Below, in pieces: positions 29,511 through 41,370 of a stretch of 64,000 nt of DNA; the stretch's first letter is position 1, and each line of letters opens with the position of its first letter. Origin of the DNA: Plantago ovata (lineage: Eukaryota > Streptophyta > Magnoliopsida > Lamiales > Plantaginaceae); NCBI GenBank assembly GCA_028274465.1, contig CM051458.1:73595766-73659765 (forward strand), read 5' to 3'. The notes beneath the pieces were generated by a model that was not told the DNA's origin, searched no databases, and saw only the letters and a list, made by a program, of their open reading frames with translations. The position numbers were made by a program, and so were the translations under genes.

Positions 29511-30495
29511 TGTTGATAGGTAATTTGTGCTTTCCTCTTGAGCGTCGTAGTAGAGCGAAAGTTCAAGAGCGCCATTCGTACTTCAAGTGCCTTCCGTACT
29601 GGTCCTAGGACCTGAGATATAACTTAGGAAGAGGGGGGTAGTGCCACAAGCTCGGCTTGCCAATGATCAAGCCGGAGGGACGAATTTACGTATAGGGAGT
29701 TGGTAGGCTTCCCTAGTAAATGTAGAGTGAGAAAGTAGTGTGATGGGATGTCTCATAATGATTACCGTGATTGGAGTGAGCTCATATTTATACTAGCAAT
29801 AGAATATTGCAGTAGCACTTAGGATCGTGACAAGTGTCCGACGAGGATTGAGTCTCCCTTGGGCTCAGGCCCATCCAGAGTGACCCATGGGCTTTGGCCC
29901 AGATTTTCCACTAGGGTTGGCAGGGGTAAAATGGTCATCTTAGGTACCAAAGGGCTACTAGAGCGGGTGTCGCCGTAGTACTGTCCGAGGTCGGGGTAGT
30001 ACGGCGACCGCTATGCTCCTAAGGTCCGAGGACCACCTTTTCCTTGGGACATGTTAGTTCTTCCTTGACGTAAGGAGGACTCTTGTCTGACTACCAGTGC
30101 CAGTAGGGCAGAAGGTCACTTGTCCGACTGCCAGTGCTAGTAGGACGAGAGGTCACCAGACTTGTTCCTCTCGACGTGCTACTTGGGAGACCCTATGTAG
30201 CCGGAGGTTATGATGAAGTTCGAGGAGCTCTTTGCCTACCTTGCCTTTGTCCTAGCTTGTGGCTACTAGGGAATTGTCCTGCTAGTAGGGCGTCACCATG
30301 CTAGTAGGGCAACTCAATGGCTAGTAGCGCAGTTGTATTTCTAGGTCGAACATAAGGATTTAGGCTATTTTGCCTAGTCTCTTGTCTGTTCGGACCATGG
30401 TGACGGGTAGTAGGATGCTTCTATCATGGTCAACCCATGACGCCCTAGTACGCTCTTAGGCGCCCTTAGGGGTTGGACATATTCCGACACCAACA
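29511..30495 (-). mobile_element. T2 3' LTR and polypurine tract
   Basis: 985 bp, TGTTGATAGG...ACACCAACA on the plus strand. It aligns with the T1 LTR. On the minus strand AACTAGGGGGACATA (30496-30510) directly precedes it and is the polypurine tract, making this the 3' LTR. A TATAAATA lies on the minus strand near 29790. Copies of a CTAGTAGGGC decamer in both orientations occur mostly between 30100 and 30430, upstream of that TATA. Confidence 0.87.
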
Positions 30496-30510
30496 TATGT
30501 CCCCCTAGTT

Positions 30511-31044
30511 TTCAAGTATCTTAGTAGAAGATAGTTGTGGAACTATTAAGTTCAAGTCGGACTTCTCTTCAATTTTGAAGTAAGGTCCGATGTGTGGTGG
30601 AAAAAAGTTATTCTTCCGACCACTATGATTTTCATGACCTTTCCCTCCTCCTATCTATCCCTCCCCCCTTTTTTGTGGTCCGAGTAGACGGTGTTCGGAC
30701 CATGAAAAGGGGTATTTGTATGAGAGAGATTTGATCCAGATAAACTCATGTAACTTCATAGGGCTGGGGAGCAATCTGTTCGTCCGAGGAGCTTGTATTC
30801 GGAGACGTTCCAAAGTCCTTGGGTTTTCTGATTTTTCCCTTTCTTTTTGGCGTCCGAAGAGCACGTCTGGTAGGGCAACTCCTAGTGCGTTCGCGCCCTG
30901 GACGGTTACTCCCTAGTTCACGGCACTCTAGGGGTAAAACTGTCTTTTCGTGGCGTGGATCAATCTGGGACGTCCACCTCTTCGCGCATGCGGCCACGAT
31001 TAATCGACACGTATGAGACGGTTCGTATTCCTGTACTACCCTCT
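30511..31044 (+). other. T2 region upstream of the antisense gene
   Basis: No gene is visible. Pyrimidine/purine-rich and GC-mixed sequence between the T2 polypurine tract and the antisense TATA box; probably promoter sequence of the antisense gene. Confidence 0.5.
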
Positions 31045-31562
31045 TATAAATAGGGGTACTTAGAGTCATTTGCAACATTTTCGCGAAAACTCACTCAGAG
31101 CAAATAAGGCCGAGTATCAATTTGCAAGGGACGAGCAACAGTTGTGGTCGAGCCGGCTTGTAGCAGTTGTAGTAGTCGAGCAGGGAGTGTAGTCGAGCAA
31201 GTCAGCCCTTGTTTCTTTGAATCAAGTAAGTTTGACTACTTTATTTCTTTTGCTTTTTCAAATGTTGTTACTATGCTTTATCATTTTGTGCTCGCTCCAG
31301 TATGTTTTACATGGTAGTGCTCCCCTTTAATTTTCTCGTCGTCCCCCTTTCCTCCATATGTCGTAGTCGGGCATCTTCATGATTTTGCGCCTTATGATTT
31401 TAAATATTTTGTTTCTTTGGGTACTCGATCGCTTATACTTTTAGGCTTTTTTGTCGTCGCGCATCTAAATTATGAGACTTGGACTTAAAATATACCTAAA
31501 TGGACCTCTCGGACTTTAAATAATCAATGTTGAATCATCCATTTCCTCTTCCATATTTCTAG
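31045..31562 (+). promoter_or_regulatory. TATA box, leader and 5' intron of the T2 antisense gene
   Basis: TATAAATA at 31045-31052 is followed by a leader (AACTCACTCAGAGCAAATAA). The donor CAA|GTAAGT is at 31226 and the acceptor ATATTTCTAG ends at 31562. The ATG follows one base later (31564). This is the same layout, intron directly before the start codon, as ORF2 of A and B. Confidence 0.65.
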
Positions 31563-31563
31563 G

Positions 31564-34500
31564 ATGTCCGAGAGTAGCGATAGCGAGAACATGTCCAAGG
31601 GGCGTGGGTACACGGCCAACAACAGTTCCTTATCCGCTAGCTTTCTCAACAATGAGCTACCCGAGGATGAGGTGCCGTAGGAGGAGGAAGAGGCAGCGAG
31701 TACATCGCTTGAGGATCGGTTAGCGACCCGCGGGGCGAGGACCAAGGAAAGAGTATGACCTTAACGACCCTTTTATTAACGACGATGTTGAGGAGGGCGC
31801 CGCGCATAACATTCCTCCTGAGATGATAAATGCCGCCGCTGGGGTTGGGGGATTTTTTTATAGGGTTGGTGGTCGGCCTGACCCTTTAGAACCCCAAATT
31901 CACAACTTTGAGGATGACGTAGTCGATCTTGGAAGTCCTGAGATTCTTCAGATCGAAGAGAAGTCTTCATTTGGTCGAGTTAAAAGCCCGAGGCCCGTGA
32001 GGTACTTACCTCAAGGCTATTATAGTAGGGTGGTAACCCTTTCGTCTGATGGTGAAGTCCGTCGGCCCCCAACTAATGCCAATGGGGCCGACTCGAGTAG
32101 GAGCAAACCTCCGCCTTACGCCCATGAAGAAAGGAGTGATTCCTTATTCGATGATCCCGAGGATCAAGGAGCCGATGTGGTCGAGAATGATTTCGAGCGT
32201 GGTCGGGAAGAAGATGGAGTTCCTTCTGTGACAGAGGAGCGCGAGGCTCTAAACCAAGTCTCAGCGTCCGAGGACGTTGGGACTTCTAGATCCGCTCCGA
32301 GGAGAAAGAGAAGACGGAAGGGAGAGCCCGTCTCTCCCAAGTTTACAAAAGATGGCCGTTCGAGGGGAGCGACGTCCTCGAACGCTAAATTTAACCGGGA
32401 CGTTTCTGAAGTCCACCACTCAGATCCCGAGTGTGAACTGAACGAGGAGGGTGATATTCCAATGGTCGTGACGACCATTACTGAGGAAGAAATTCCTCAT
32501 CTTAGATGGATATATTCCTTGCCAGCAACCAAGGTTGAAATCCTCCTCCCAACTCTGAATCAAACTTTCTATAACCCCCTCCGAGGTACATGACCGTTCA
32601 CACAATGTCCATGGAGCGAGGATGGTGGATGCCTTTCTGCGACGCTTTCCGCGACCTCTTCAATGCCCTTGGCCTCGCTCCCACTCAAATAATTCCGAGC
32701 TCGCTCGGTACATTGGTTTGCTATGGGGTCTTCTGCCACATACGAGGGATTCCCGTAAATTACTCAACTTTTATACAACTCTTCCGAGTGTCTGTCAGCC
32801 CGGGGAACCCGCATTGTTACTTCTTCTCTACTCGCCCGAGCTTTGCATTTCTCAAGGAGGCTCTATCCTCGATCGGGTGCCCATGGTCGTCGCGCTATTT
32901 TTATGTGCGGAAGGTACGACAACCCGGTATCACCGACGAGCAGTTAGATTGGGGCTTTCCCAAAAATTCTTCTGAGGTACATGGAAGGACAAGTCGGGCA
33001 TCACTGAAATGGCTCCTTGGGCAGTCCGATACCAAAGGGAAAATTTTCTTCCGAACCCCAAGAGATACTTTTATTGGGCGTTGAATCTTCAACCTTTGCC
33101 ATACTTGGCGAATTTGACCGAGCCCGTATACTGTGGATTTAAGAAGGACTTCCGTAAGTAACCTTGTCCGACTAGTAGAATTTTTTCTTTATGCCTGAGT
33201 AGCTCCTTCTTTATTCTTGCTCGAGTAGCTCTCTTTATATACTCTTCCATACTTAGCTAATTTTGTTCTAATTTGCTCGTCGCTCTTTTATGCTTTCAAT
33301 TGGTCCTCGGACACCCGTGTACTCGGATACTAATCGCCTTTTCCTTTGGAGATTATTGGCTTAAGTGGATAATGTCTGAGACACTCGAAGCCGGAAGGAG
33401 GCAGTGCGCCGCTCAGTGCAAACTTGTCCAACATCAAAAGTTGGACACGGTCATGAATTCGCCTTCCCAGATCCCGTGTGAGCCGTCGATGAATGCCTCG
33501 GTCCATAAGGACGACATAGCTCGTCGAGAAAAGGACGGCGAGGCACAGTTGGAGATGCCACTGCCACAGCTTAAGAAGGTCGATGACAAACAAAAGAACG
33601 ATAAAAAGTCCAAGAAGAGTAAGCGCACCTCCGACGACGAAGGTGGTCGAGCATCCAAGAAATCCAGGAAGAACAAGGGCAAAGGCAAGGAGATTGTCAC
33701 TGATGAGTACCTTATTGATGAGCCCAATCGGATCATGGCGCTCGACAAGCTTGATCGGGCACATGAGTTGAGCCAAGTCTCTCACAAGGTAGCCTTTAAA
33801 CCTTTTGCTCTTTTTCGTAAATTTTCTAAGTGCTGCTTCTCGATCCTTTTTAACTTACAAGGTTCTTCGAACCGTTCTTATTTTTTCCAGCTCGTTGCTA
33901 TAGTCAGTGCCATTCGAAACCTTGATGCCCACAAGGGTGCTCCAGAGGAAGTTGCCAACTTACATCCCCAATTCCAAGAAACCAACAATCGTGCTCGGGC
34001 AATGGAGGACGAATTGCGGGTCGAGAAGGCCAAGTTTGTTAGCCTTGAGGCGGAGTTGGCCAAGTGGCAAAGGCAGATGAAGGCGTGGAAGGACGCCTGG
34101 AACAACTTGTCCGCTTCAAGGATGTTGTCCTCGGGTTCCTCAAAGGCACTTGGTACAAGGGTGCGAAGGATTTATATGAGTCTGCCTCTTACTGCCTAAA
34201 GTTGCAAGAAACTAAGGAGGCGTCGCGCGAGGAAGTATTCTACTCGGCCCTAGATCAACTGAAGCTTAAGGGGTTGCTGGCTGAGGACTCTGACAGTGAT
34301 GCAGCCGGGCTTAAAGATAACAAGAGCGGCGACTTCTCCGATTACCCCGACCAGATTGTGTGCGAAGAGGAGCATAAGGCTTGTGAGTCTGGAGCTCTAT
34401 TCGTCAATCCCGAGGTGCCATATCATGAGAAGGTCGGCCTACGTCGCTCTTGGGTTCCTGAAGTGATGCGCCTTGGGATAGTCGAGCCTTTTGAAAAATG

Positions 34501-34879
34501 TGGACATCGCAACACTAGGTGGCTAGCACTTCCGGGTCCGGTCTTCGGATGTGATCCCAACTTGGAGGAGCCCGAGGTCATCAAGTTCCGAGAATTCATT
34601 GAGGCTGAAAAGCGTGCAGGGGCTCAGGCGCTAGTCGAGCAGGAGGGGTTAGTCAAGCTTCCGGTGGTGGTAGTCATCAGGCCGAGGAGGGTCCCCGGAC
34701 GGAAGGTGAAGGACATGGTGCTCAGAGATCTCCCCCCAAATCACCTCTGCAATCCCATTCTCGTAGCCGCTCAGAGTGAAGGCCGAGTATGCTTGGTAAA
34801 ACTTGTAAAAAATTATGGACAAGTCTTTCTTTTTGCCAGTCGAACAAGTCATTTTAACTTAACTTATTCGGCCCTTTGA
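31564..34879 (+). pseudogene. T2 antisense accessory gene (gypsy-type transposon domain)
   Basis: It starts MSESSDSENMSKGRGYTANN at 31564 and stops early at 31680. The frame continues from 31823 (acidic, Arg/Pro-rich). It then enters a helical domain (EIPHLRWIYSLPATKVEIL, MERGWWMPFCDAFRDLFNAL, GLAPTQIIPSSLGTLVCYGV, YFFSTRPSFAFLKEAL) that fits the plant 'putative gypsy type transposon' domain (recalled, not searched). Next come Lys-rich nuclear-signal-like stretches (KNDKKSKKSKRTS, KKSRKNKGKGKE) and a coiled coil (ETNNRARAMEDELRVEKAKF). A 102-nt intron at 33789-33890 (AAG|GTAGCC ... TTCCAG) interrupts it, and a second donor lies at 33154. A frameshift near 34080 leads to the tail ending at 34879. 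Function unknown. Confidence 0.7.
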
Positions 34880-35179
34880 GGCGTGCTCGGAAGAGCTCTT
34901 TTTGATGCCCCGCTGGTCAGGCGCATGTCTTTTGTAATCATAACAATGCTCTTCCTTTTGACCGACGAGGCCTTATGCTAGTCGCTCGTTTCTTTGCTAT
35001 TTACTCTGCCTCTTGCTTTTTTTAACTTTAACATTACTATGTCGGATAGCTTATGCAAATTCTCATGGAATGCTTTTGTAGGTACATCTCGTCCGACTAC
35101 TACGAGGTGGTCGGACACTTAGAAGCTTGTCGTAGCTTCTTCTTCAAATTTGCAAAAATTAGTAAGTATAGAATCTTGT
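34880..35179. other. T2 downstream of the antisense gene
   Basis: 300 nt of AT-rich sequence with T-runs, presumably 3' UTR of the antisense gene. Nothing else is recognisable. It ends at the T1-type LTR. Confidence 0.5.
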
Positions 35180-35485
35180 TGTTGGTGTCGGAATATGTCC
35201 AACCCTCAAGGGCGTGTAAGAGCGTACTAGGGCGTCATGGGCTAACTATGAAAGAAGGGTCCTATTACCCATCACCATGGTCCGACCAGATAAGAGACTG
35301 GGCAAAATAGCCTAAGTCCTTATGTTCGACCTAGAAGTACAATTGCCCTAGTAGCATTGAGTTGCCCTACTAGCAGGACAATGCCCTAGTAGCCACCTAC
35401 TAGGAGAAAGGCAAGGTAGGCAAAGAGCTCCTCGGACTTCATCATAACCTCCGGCTACATAGGGTCGCCCTAGTAGCAAGTCTGG
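35180..35485 (+). mobile_element. 5' portion of a T1-type LTR
   Basis: It begins TGTTGGTGTCGG and matches the 5' third of the T2 LTR. It ends TCTGG (35481-35485), the reverse complement of CCAGA, right at the A' LTR. It is the exact missing complement of the T1 LTR at 14484-15132. Confidence 0.85.
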
Positions 35486-36868
35486 TGATGATGTCGTTTT
35501 TCACCAATTAAATTTGTTTAAAAGCCTAAGAACACTTATCACTACACAAACTAGAGTGCAATGGAAAGTTGTCCCCGAGTGTCGTTCTCTCGGGACCTAA
35601 CGTGGCTTTGTTTGAGGTTTTTGCTAGTAATTTCAGTCAACGAGTTCAAATGTTCGAAGAATTGGTTTCGTAGAACAAAGCAACGAGAAATCAGATTGTT
35701 GTAAATCAAGTTTGAAAAACGGTTGGTGGTAGAAATCAAATACACATGCATGGGTTACGAATATGCTCACAAGTTCAGTGCGTAAAACCTTCGATCAAGT
35801 CTGCTAAGCAACTCGTCTAGGCAACTTTAAGACACACATCATAAAAGATCAGTATCAATACTTTAGAGGTGCTTGTCACCAACACCATTTATCTAGCATG
35901 CTGCAAATCTCTAACATACAATCCTATAGCTTTCATTGACCAAGAGTTTGTCACTATACTCAATTCGAATATATTTTATAGGCAACTAAGAATCATATGA
36001 AGGAATTTGCAGCAAGATTGAATCACAATCTCATGTAAGCATAAACATAACCCATAGCATGCATATTCTACATTCTACCACCAACACAAAAAGATTTAGC
36101 TACTCATATTCATCAACATAGACATCAATTCATATGAATAATAATCGGAATACATCATATCAAACTACAAGACAAGAGAGTGATACAAGTTACCACCAAA
36201 GCTGTCACTAATCGGTGGAAAGCAAAGAAAACCTCTCCGTAGATGATTACAAAGGATGAATCCCAATCAAAACCTTGAATCCCAAGCTAAAATACAATGT
36301 AATCTGAGTTTTCTCTGAGTTTTGGGGCTTAGGAGCTCTCCAAAACGAAGTTACAGTTCAAAAGATATTCAAAAAATGATCAAAGATCAGATCTAAGAAG
36401 GAAAATCCAAAAACGTAACCGTTGCCAAGCGGAGCGCTTGGCAAGCGAAGCGCTTTGGGCACTCCAAGCGCTTCGCTTGGCTTCTGTGCCAAAGCTCCTG
36501 GAAATTGAAGCGGAGCGCTTCACTATTTCAGGCGCTTAGCTTGGCTCCTGGGCAGATTTTTGTCTTCAAACTCAATCTTTTTGCCCTCGCATGGCCCTCG
36601 GGTGCCTTGGACTCATCCTTCTCGATGCTTATTGATACTCAAACACTTATGAACAAGCCGCGAAGATTGGGGAACTTCAACGGGGCCATCTTTTCCACCA
36701 AAAAGGCTCGTTTTTAGCTCCAAAAACGCCGTTTCGTACCTAAGTGCCTGAAAATGCAGAAAACACAAAACGTGACACTATTCTACAAAACTAACCAAAA
36801 AACAAGGCTAGAAGATAACAAAAGAAGGTAAAAAAGAGGAGATGAACGCGTCAAAAATACGTTCATCA
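35486..36868 (-). mobile_element. A' 3' LTR and polypurine tract
   Basis: A 1383-bp LTR with TGATGA/TCATCA ends. On the minus strand AGGTTTGGTTTGGGGAGTT (36869-36888) immediately precedes it and is the plus-strand primer. It has five palindrome units (about 36423-36550) where the A LTR has six. Confidence 0.9.
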
Positions 36869-36888
36869 AACTCCCCAAACCAAACCTT

Positions 36889-38453
36889 TGGTTGTCGTCA
36901 AGCAACAACCTATCCTAAATGCAACACAAAAGGAGTCTCATGCCAAGTAAAATGAACTAATCTATTGAATCTACCAAATGCTTATGAACAAAACCAAATG
37001 AGCATGACATGCAAATAGGTTGAAGTATGCCTCGATTGCGAATATACACATTCTCAAGTGCACTTGGTTAAACAAAGGAGTCTCACGTAACATCTTCTAC
37101 CTGGACCTGATCAGTGACGACACAATGATGCATGTTATCATACTACAATTGCCCCGTGCCTATGAAACCGAGGACTTACTTCTGTTCACCAAGCGAGACT
37201 TTTCCTCAAGAGAGGGCGAACCAATACTGGCTCTCATCAAACGAAGGAGGGTTCCCTTAGATAGATAACACTCCCCTATTCTACCCAGATTCTCAAGAAT
37301 GAGCCTCTTTCAACCACTTCTTGGATAGCAAGACGAGGGTGGTCAAGAACAGGCCTTGGACAAAGGCGACACGAAACGAAAGATAGAATTTACAACTCGA
37401 CACTTCAATAACAAATATTTACATGACACTTGACACTTTACTAGACTGCTTTTGGCTTGCAACGACCCTTCTTTTGCTTTTGGGTCTTATTCTTTATTTT
37501 CTTTCTTCTTTTTTTTTTTTATTTTCTCTTTTCTTTTTTTCTTTTCTCTTTTTTTTTCTTCTTTTCTTTTTCTCCCTTTTTTTTTCTTTTATATAGGGGC
37601 AAGCAGCAGTACTAAGTGTCAAAAACACCTCCCCAAACCTATTCGAAAGAATAGGTTGGGACACAAAACAAAAAAGAAAAAGAAAAAGAAACTTTACAAC
37701 GACTCAAAGACGAAAGACAAGATCAACGAAGCAACCCCCTCCCCAAACCTATTCGATAGAATAGGTTTAATACAAGGAATCGCACACCTCACACTACCTC
37801 CTTCCGAGGCATTTGGCAATCTCTAATCGAGGTGAAGAACTTGTCGCCTCTTACGTACATAATTACAAGGTTACAACCATAGACTCTAACATGCATCATT
37901 TCATAAGGCCATCGCGAACCGCATCAGAAGAAACACCACTCAAGGTGATGTCGAGACTACTAAGCTTAACTAGTGCACATGCGAATGTGACAAACCAAGC
38001 GAGACAAGCCTCAAACACTTGCAAAGTGATGCAACATATGATCAATGGTCATAAACACTTAGTCTACTCAATAAAAAAGTTCAAAAGACTTGGCAATAAA
38101 CTCCACACACAACAACGTGCAACAACTAATCTAGGGATGATATGCATGCAAAAATTTGAAAAAACACGACAAATCACATGAACTTGAGTAAAATCAGGCA
38201 TGTACGAACCACACAAGCATATAGTACTGAAAATCCAATACCCCCTCCCCAAACCTAAACTTTTGCTCGTCCTCGAGCAAAGAAAAGTTGAAAGAAAAGG
38301 AAAAATTGGATTGAAAGTACACTTCCCTGAGATAAAGGTTCGTGTCCAATCTCCTATATATGAGTAGTACCTGAAAGGACTCAAGAAACAAGTGAAAACG
38401 GGTGCGCAAAGGTGAGAAGAATGGAAAAAACGAGGAAAATCTGGGTACAGGGT
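36889..38453 (-). other. A' 3' untranslated region
   Basis: No gene is visible. In the element's sense it holds TTTGGGGAGGGGG (about 38240-38255), hairpins at 37745-37768 and 37635-37657, each followed by TTTGGGGAGG, then the A/G-rich run 37597-37485, then about 600 nt leading to the PPT. The same order is present in B and F. Confidence 0.75.
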
Positions 38454-38604
38454 CCAAGCGGACCGCTTGGCGGGAGCCAAGCGGTTCGCTTGGTCAAGCG
38501 GAGCGCTTGGGAGGCTCCAGGCACTCCGCTTGAATTTCCAGGAAGTTGCAAGACTTCCTGGAATTCGAAGCGGACCGCTTGGCCCTTCCAAGCGCTTCGC
38601 TTGG
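38454..38604 (-). repeat. Palindrome array 3 of A'
   Basis: Perfect 17-nt units CCAAGCGGACCGCTTGG (38454-38470), CCAAGCGGTTCGCTTGG (38477-38493) and CCAAGCGCTTCGCTTGG (38588-38604), with further units between, and a TTCCAGGAAGT / ACTTCCTGGAA hairpin at 38536-38563. Confidence 0.85.
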
Positions 38605-38862
38605 CCCTGTTTCCAAATTTTCGATATTTTTTCCTATCTTAATCACTTAAGGCACCAAGACAAAAACTAGACTAAACTAATCACGACAAAAGGCACACAG
38701 GCCACAACTACAAAAGCAAATAAAGAGTACAAGAGTCAAAAGTCATAGCATCATACAACCAAATCGAAATGAAAAGAGTTTCAACCAACAATAGTAAACG
38801 AGCCAAAATAACGATAATATACAAATACTACCGATAAATGTGGCCCCTGTCGGCTGGTGTCT

Positions 38863-40185
38863 CTAGGAGTAGGGGTCGTAGGGGGTGTTAGGAAAGTCAC
38901 TCCCACTACCACCGGTCTGATCATGGAAAGGGTACCCCGGAATTCGGCGAGCTAAGGCATCATAGCGGTTCATCGTCTCCTCCTGGTGGGCTCTCCAACG
39001 CCTAGTGTCCTCTGCTCGAGCGGCCTCCCAACGCTGATCTACACGCCCCTGGTAATCATCCCAACGCTGCTCCTCCATCACATGGAAGTCCTCCCACCTC
39101 CTGACTTCGCGCTCCTCAAATCCCCGGAATTGCTCGGTGAGCTGGGTCGACTGAGCCTCCAACATGGTGGTTTGGAAGCTACCAAACTGATCGACCAAGA
39201 TCTGGTTGAACCCCGAGAAGTCGAAGCTTCCTTGGCCGGCCGTAGGCGGAGGTGGAGGAGGTGTCACATGGCGCGTAACCCTCGGTTGCATGGGTTCTCC
39301 TTGCTGAGCGCACCAAGTCCCGTACATCTCATTGTATGTATCAATGTTGATGGACTTCTTCGGCTTCTTGTCCAGTACGAGGTCGGGAACTCCGGCCTCC
39401 TGGCACATGGCCGTGATCAAGTTACCAAAGGCAAGCTTCCGGTTGGCATTACGGCGGCGCTTGAATTCCTCGAAGATGACAACGCCAGGAGTGAGAGGCA
39501 AATCATGCAAGAGAGCATGGACTAGGACTCCGTAATAGGACTGAACCTCGGAATCATGTGTGCTAGGGATCAGATTGGCTTGAACGAACTTCAACATCAT
39601 CCTTGCCTCGAAGGTGAGATCGTTGTGGCGCAAAATCCGGGGTGGCTCATCAGGCAATTCATAATCGTCCACGGTAATGCCATTCAGTACCTCCATGGGG
39701 TAGTGATCAGACTCCCGGTCGTAGACATAGAGCTCCGCGGGATCAAATCTCTCGTGGATTGCAGGCCGGCGGTTTGGATCCCGCGTCAGTGGCCTATCCA
39801 ATCGCATGATGAAGCTAGTGATGCTCAAAGGAGTAAACTCGACCCCAACACCGCGGACGGGAACCTCACCGGTCCGTTCATTGTAGTCCGTGAAGGCAAT
39901 GTAGAAATCCTCCACTACTGCTTGGTCCCAATTTGGCATGACCTCGCCATAGTACTTCCAGCCTCGCCCAGTAATGAGCTTGTTGAGCTCTCTAGCACCA
40001 TCCAACTGGCTCTCACCAGCCGTGAAGCGAATGCTCCTCTCCGAAATGTACGTGTGCTTGTGGGCATGGAAACTCGCTTCGAATTGCCTTGCCCTCCCCG
40101 ATTGGCGATGCTCGCCGGGTGTGGCCGTTTGCTGGGCACTCGAGGTCCCTTCTCCCCTTGATCTCTTGGATCTTCTTGATGCCAT
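38863..40185 (-). CDS. A' ORF2, identical to A ORF2
   Basis: 440 residues from ATG 40185, identical over the whole length to the protein at 20107-21429, including the helical central domain and the C-terminal 11-residue repeats. The upstream intron (acceptor TTTTTCTAG, donor AAAG|GTACCT) is present in the same place. If the middle contig is inverted this is the same gene assembled twice. Confidence 0.82.
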   Translation of the reverse strand: MASRRSKRSRGEGTSSAQQTATPGEHRQSGRARQFEASFHAHKHTYISERSIRFTAGESQLDGARELNKLITGRGWKYYGEVMPNWDQAVVEDFYIAFTDYNERTGEVPVRGVGVEFTPLSITSFIMRLDRPLTRDPNRRPAIHERFDPAELYVYDRESDHYPMEVLNGITVDDYELPDEPPRILRHNDLTFEARMMLKFVQANLIPSTHDSEVQSYYGVLVHALLHDLPLTPGVVIFEEFKRRRNANRKLAFGNLITAMCQEAGVPDLVLDKKPKKSINIDTYNEMYGTWCAQQGEPMQPRVTRHVTPPPPPPTAGQGSFDFSGFNQILVDQFGSFQTTMLEAQSTQLTEQFRGFEEREVRRWEDFHVMEEQRWDDYQGRVDQRWEAARAEDTRRWRAHQEETMNRYDALARRIPGYPFHDQTGGSGSDFPNTPYDPYS

Positions 40186-40977
40186 TATACCTAGAAAAAT
40201 CTTATTAGATACTTCAAGAGACAATGAGACTTAGACTCTTATACTACTACCAAACAATCTACTTCTACTCTAAGACAAGTATACGTTCTTCGTTTAAAAC
40301 AAGTCATAACGCAACAAGTCGACTCTTAGACGTCAAAACTCACTCAAGTGTCCTTTTTAACGAGTTTGAAGGCTTGCTAAAATTCAAACACAGCGAATCG
40401 AGAGGCTTTTACACTTCGTTACGATTAGCTAATTCGAATCAAACCAAGCAAACAAACTCGCCATTAGAACTACCCAACCAATCCAACACATTCTCATGCA
40501 ATCACAACATCACCATAATCATATCATAACTCAAATTCAAGGCTAACAATCATCAAACAATTACATAGCAAAAATTCGAGCACTAGAGTTCATCATAAAT
40601 CAAGAGGAGCAAAATTCGAATTTAGACATCACATCTAAGTAAGAAGCATGCTCAATAATCATAATCAAACTCTAATTCACCAATGCATAACACAATGGAA
40701 GCCAATTAAGATAAAATCCCAAATTCAAGAAAGTTAGGGTTCATGAGAGGTACCTTTGATTCCTTGTTATGGATGCTTCAACAGTGAAATTTGATCGGTT
40801 TAGATGATAGAGGGGGTGATGGGCTTTGTAAAATGCACAAGATTGCAAGAATTGGTGGAGAATTGAGAGAGATTGAGATTTTTGGGGTGCAAAATCGGCA
40901 ATGGAGGAAGAAAACGAAGTGGGGGGGCTTTGAATCTCAAGTGCCCCGCTTGCTTCCTTAAGGAAAGTCAATCGAAG

Positions 40978-41195
40978 CGCTTGGGCGTCCCAAGCGAAGC
41001 GCTTGGCAAGCGGTCCGCTTGGGAACTCCCAAGCGCTCCACTTGGATTTCCAGTAGGAATTTTCATTCCTACTGGAAATTCAAGCGGACCGCTTGGGCGC
41101 GCCAAGCGCTTCGCTTGGATTTCCAGTAAGAATGAGATTCTTACTGGAAATCCAAGCGGACCGCTTGGGCTTTCCAAGCGGTTCGCTTGGGACCT
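40978..41195 (-). repeat. Palindrome array 2 of A'
   Basis: Reverse complement of 19102-19323, with the same eight units and both 15-nt-arm hairpins. Confidence 0.85.
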
Positions 41196-41370
41196 GAAGC
41201 TCCCAAATCCATTTTTTTTTCAACTTTTGCTAAATTTTCACCCCAAAAACCTTGTCTAAACAACGAAACAAATTTAAACGTGCTTCTAATCTACATGCAA
41301 TTACCTACAACCTCGGGTTGCCTCCGAGAAGCGCCTTCGTTTAAAAGTCGTTGGCTCGACTCATCTTAGC

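Larger units (their letters stand above)
29511..35179 (-). mobile_element. T2: 3' part of a Tat-like gypsy element with antisense gene
   Basis: The 3' LTR (29511-30495), polypurine tract and a 4.7-kb interval contain a gene on the opposite strand. The pol genes of T2 are not in this contig. At 35180 a T1-type LTR begins, so T1 probably inserted into T2 here (predicted TSD CTTGT at 35175-35179, unconfirmed). Antisense genes between pol and the 3' LTR are known in Tat elements (such as Grande), which fits. Confidence 0.8.

Noticed and set aside
36418-36560. Palindrome loss in the A' LTR as evidence that A and A' are different insertions
   Set aside because: The two LTRs of one element also diverge after insertion; a 24-nt unit gain or loss within a repeat array is compatible with a single element.
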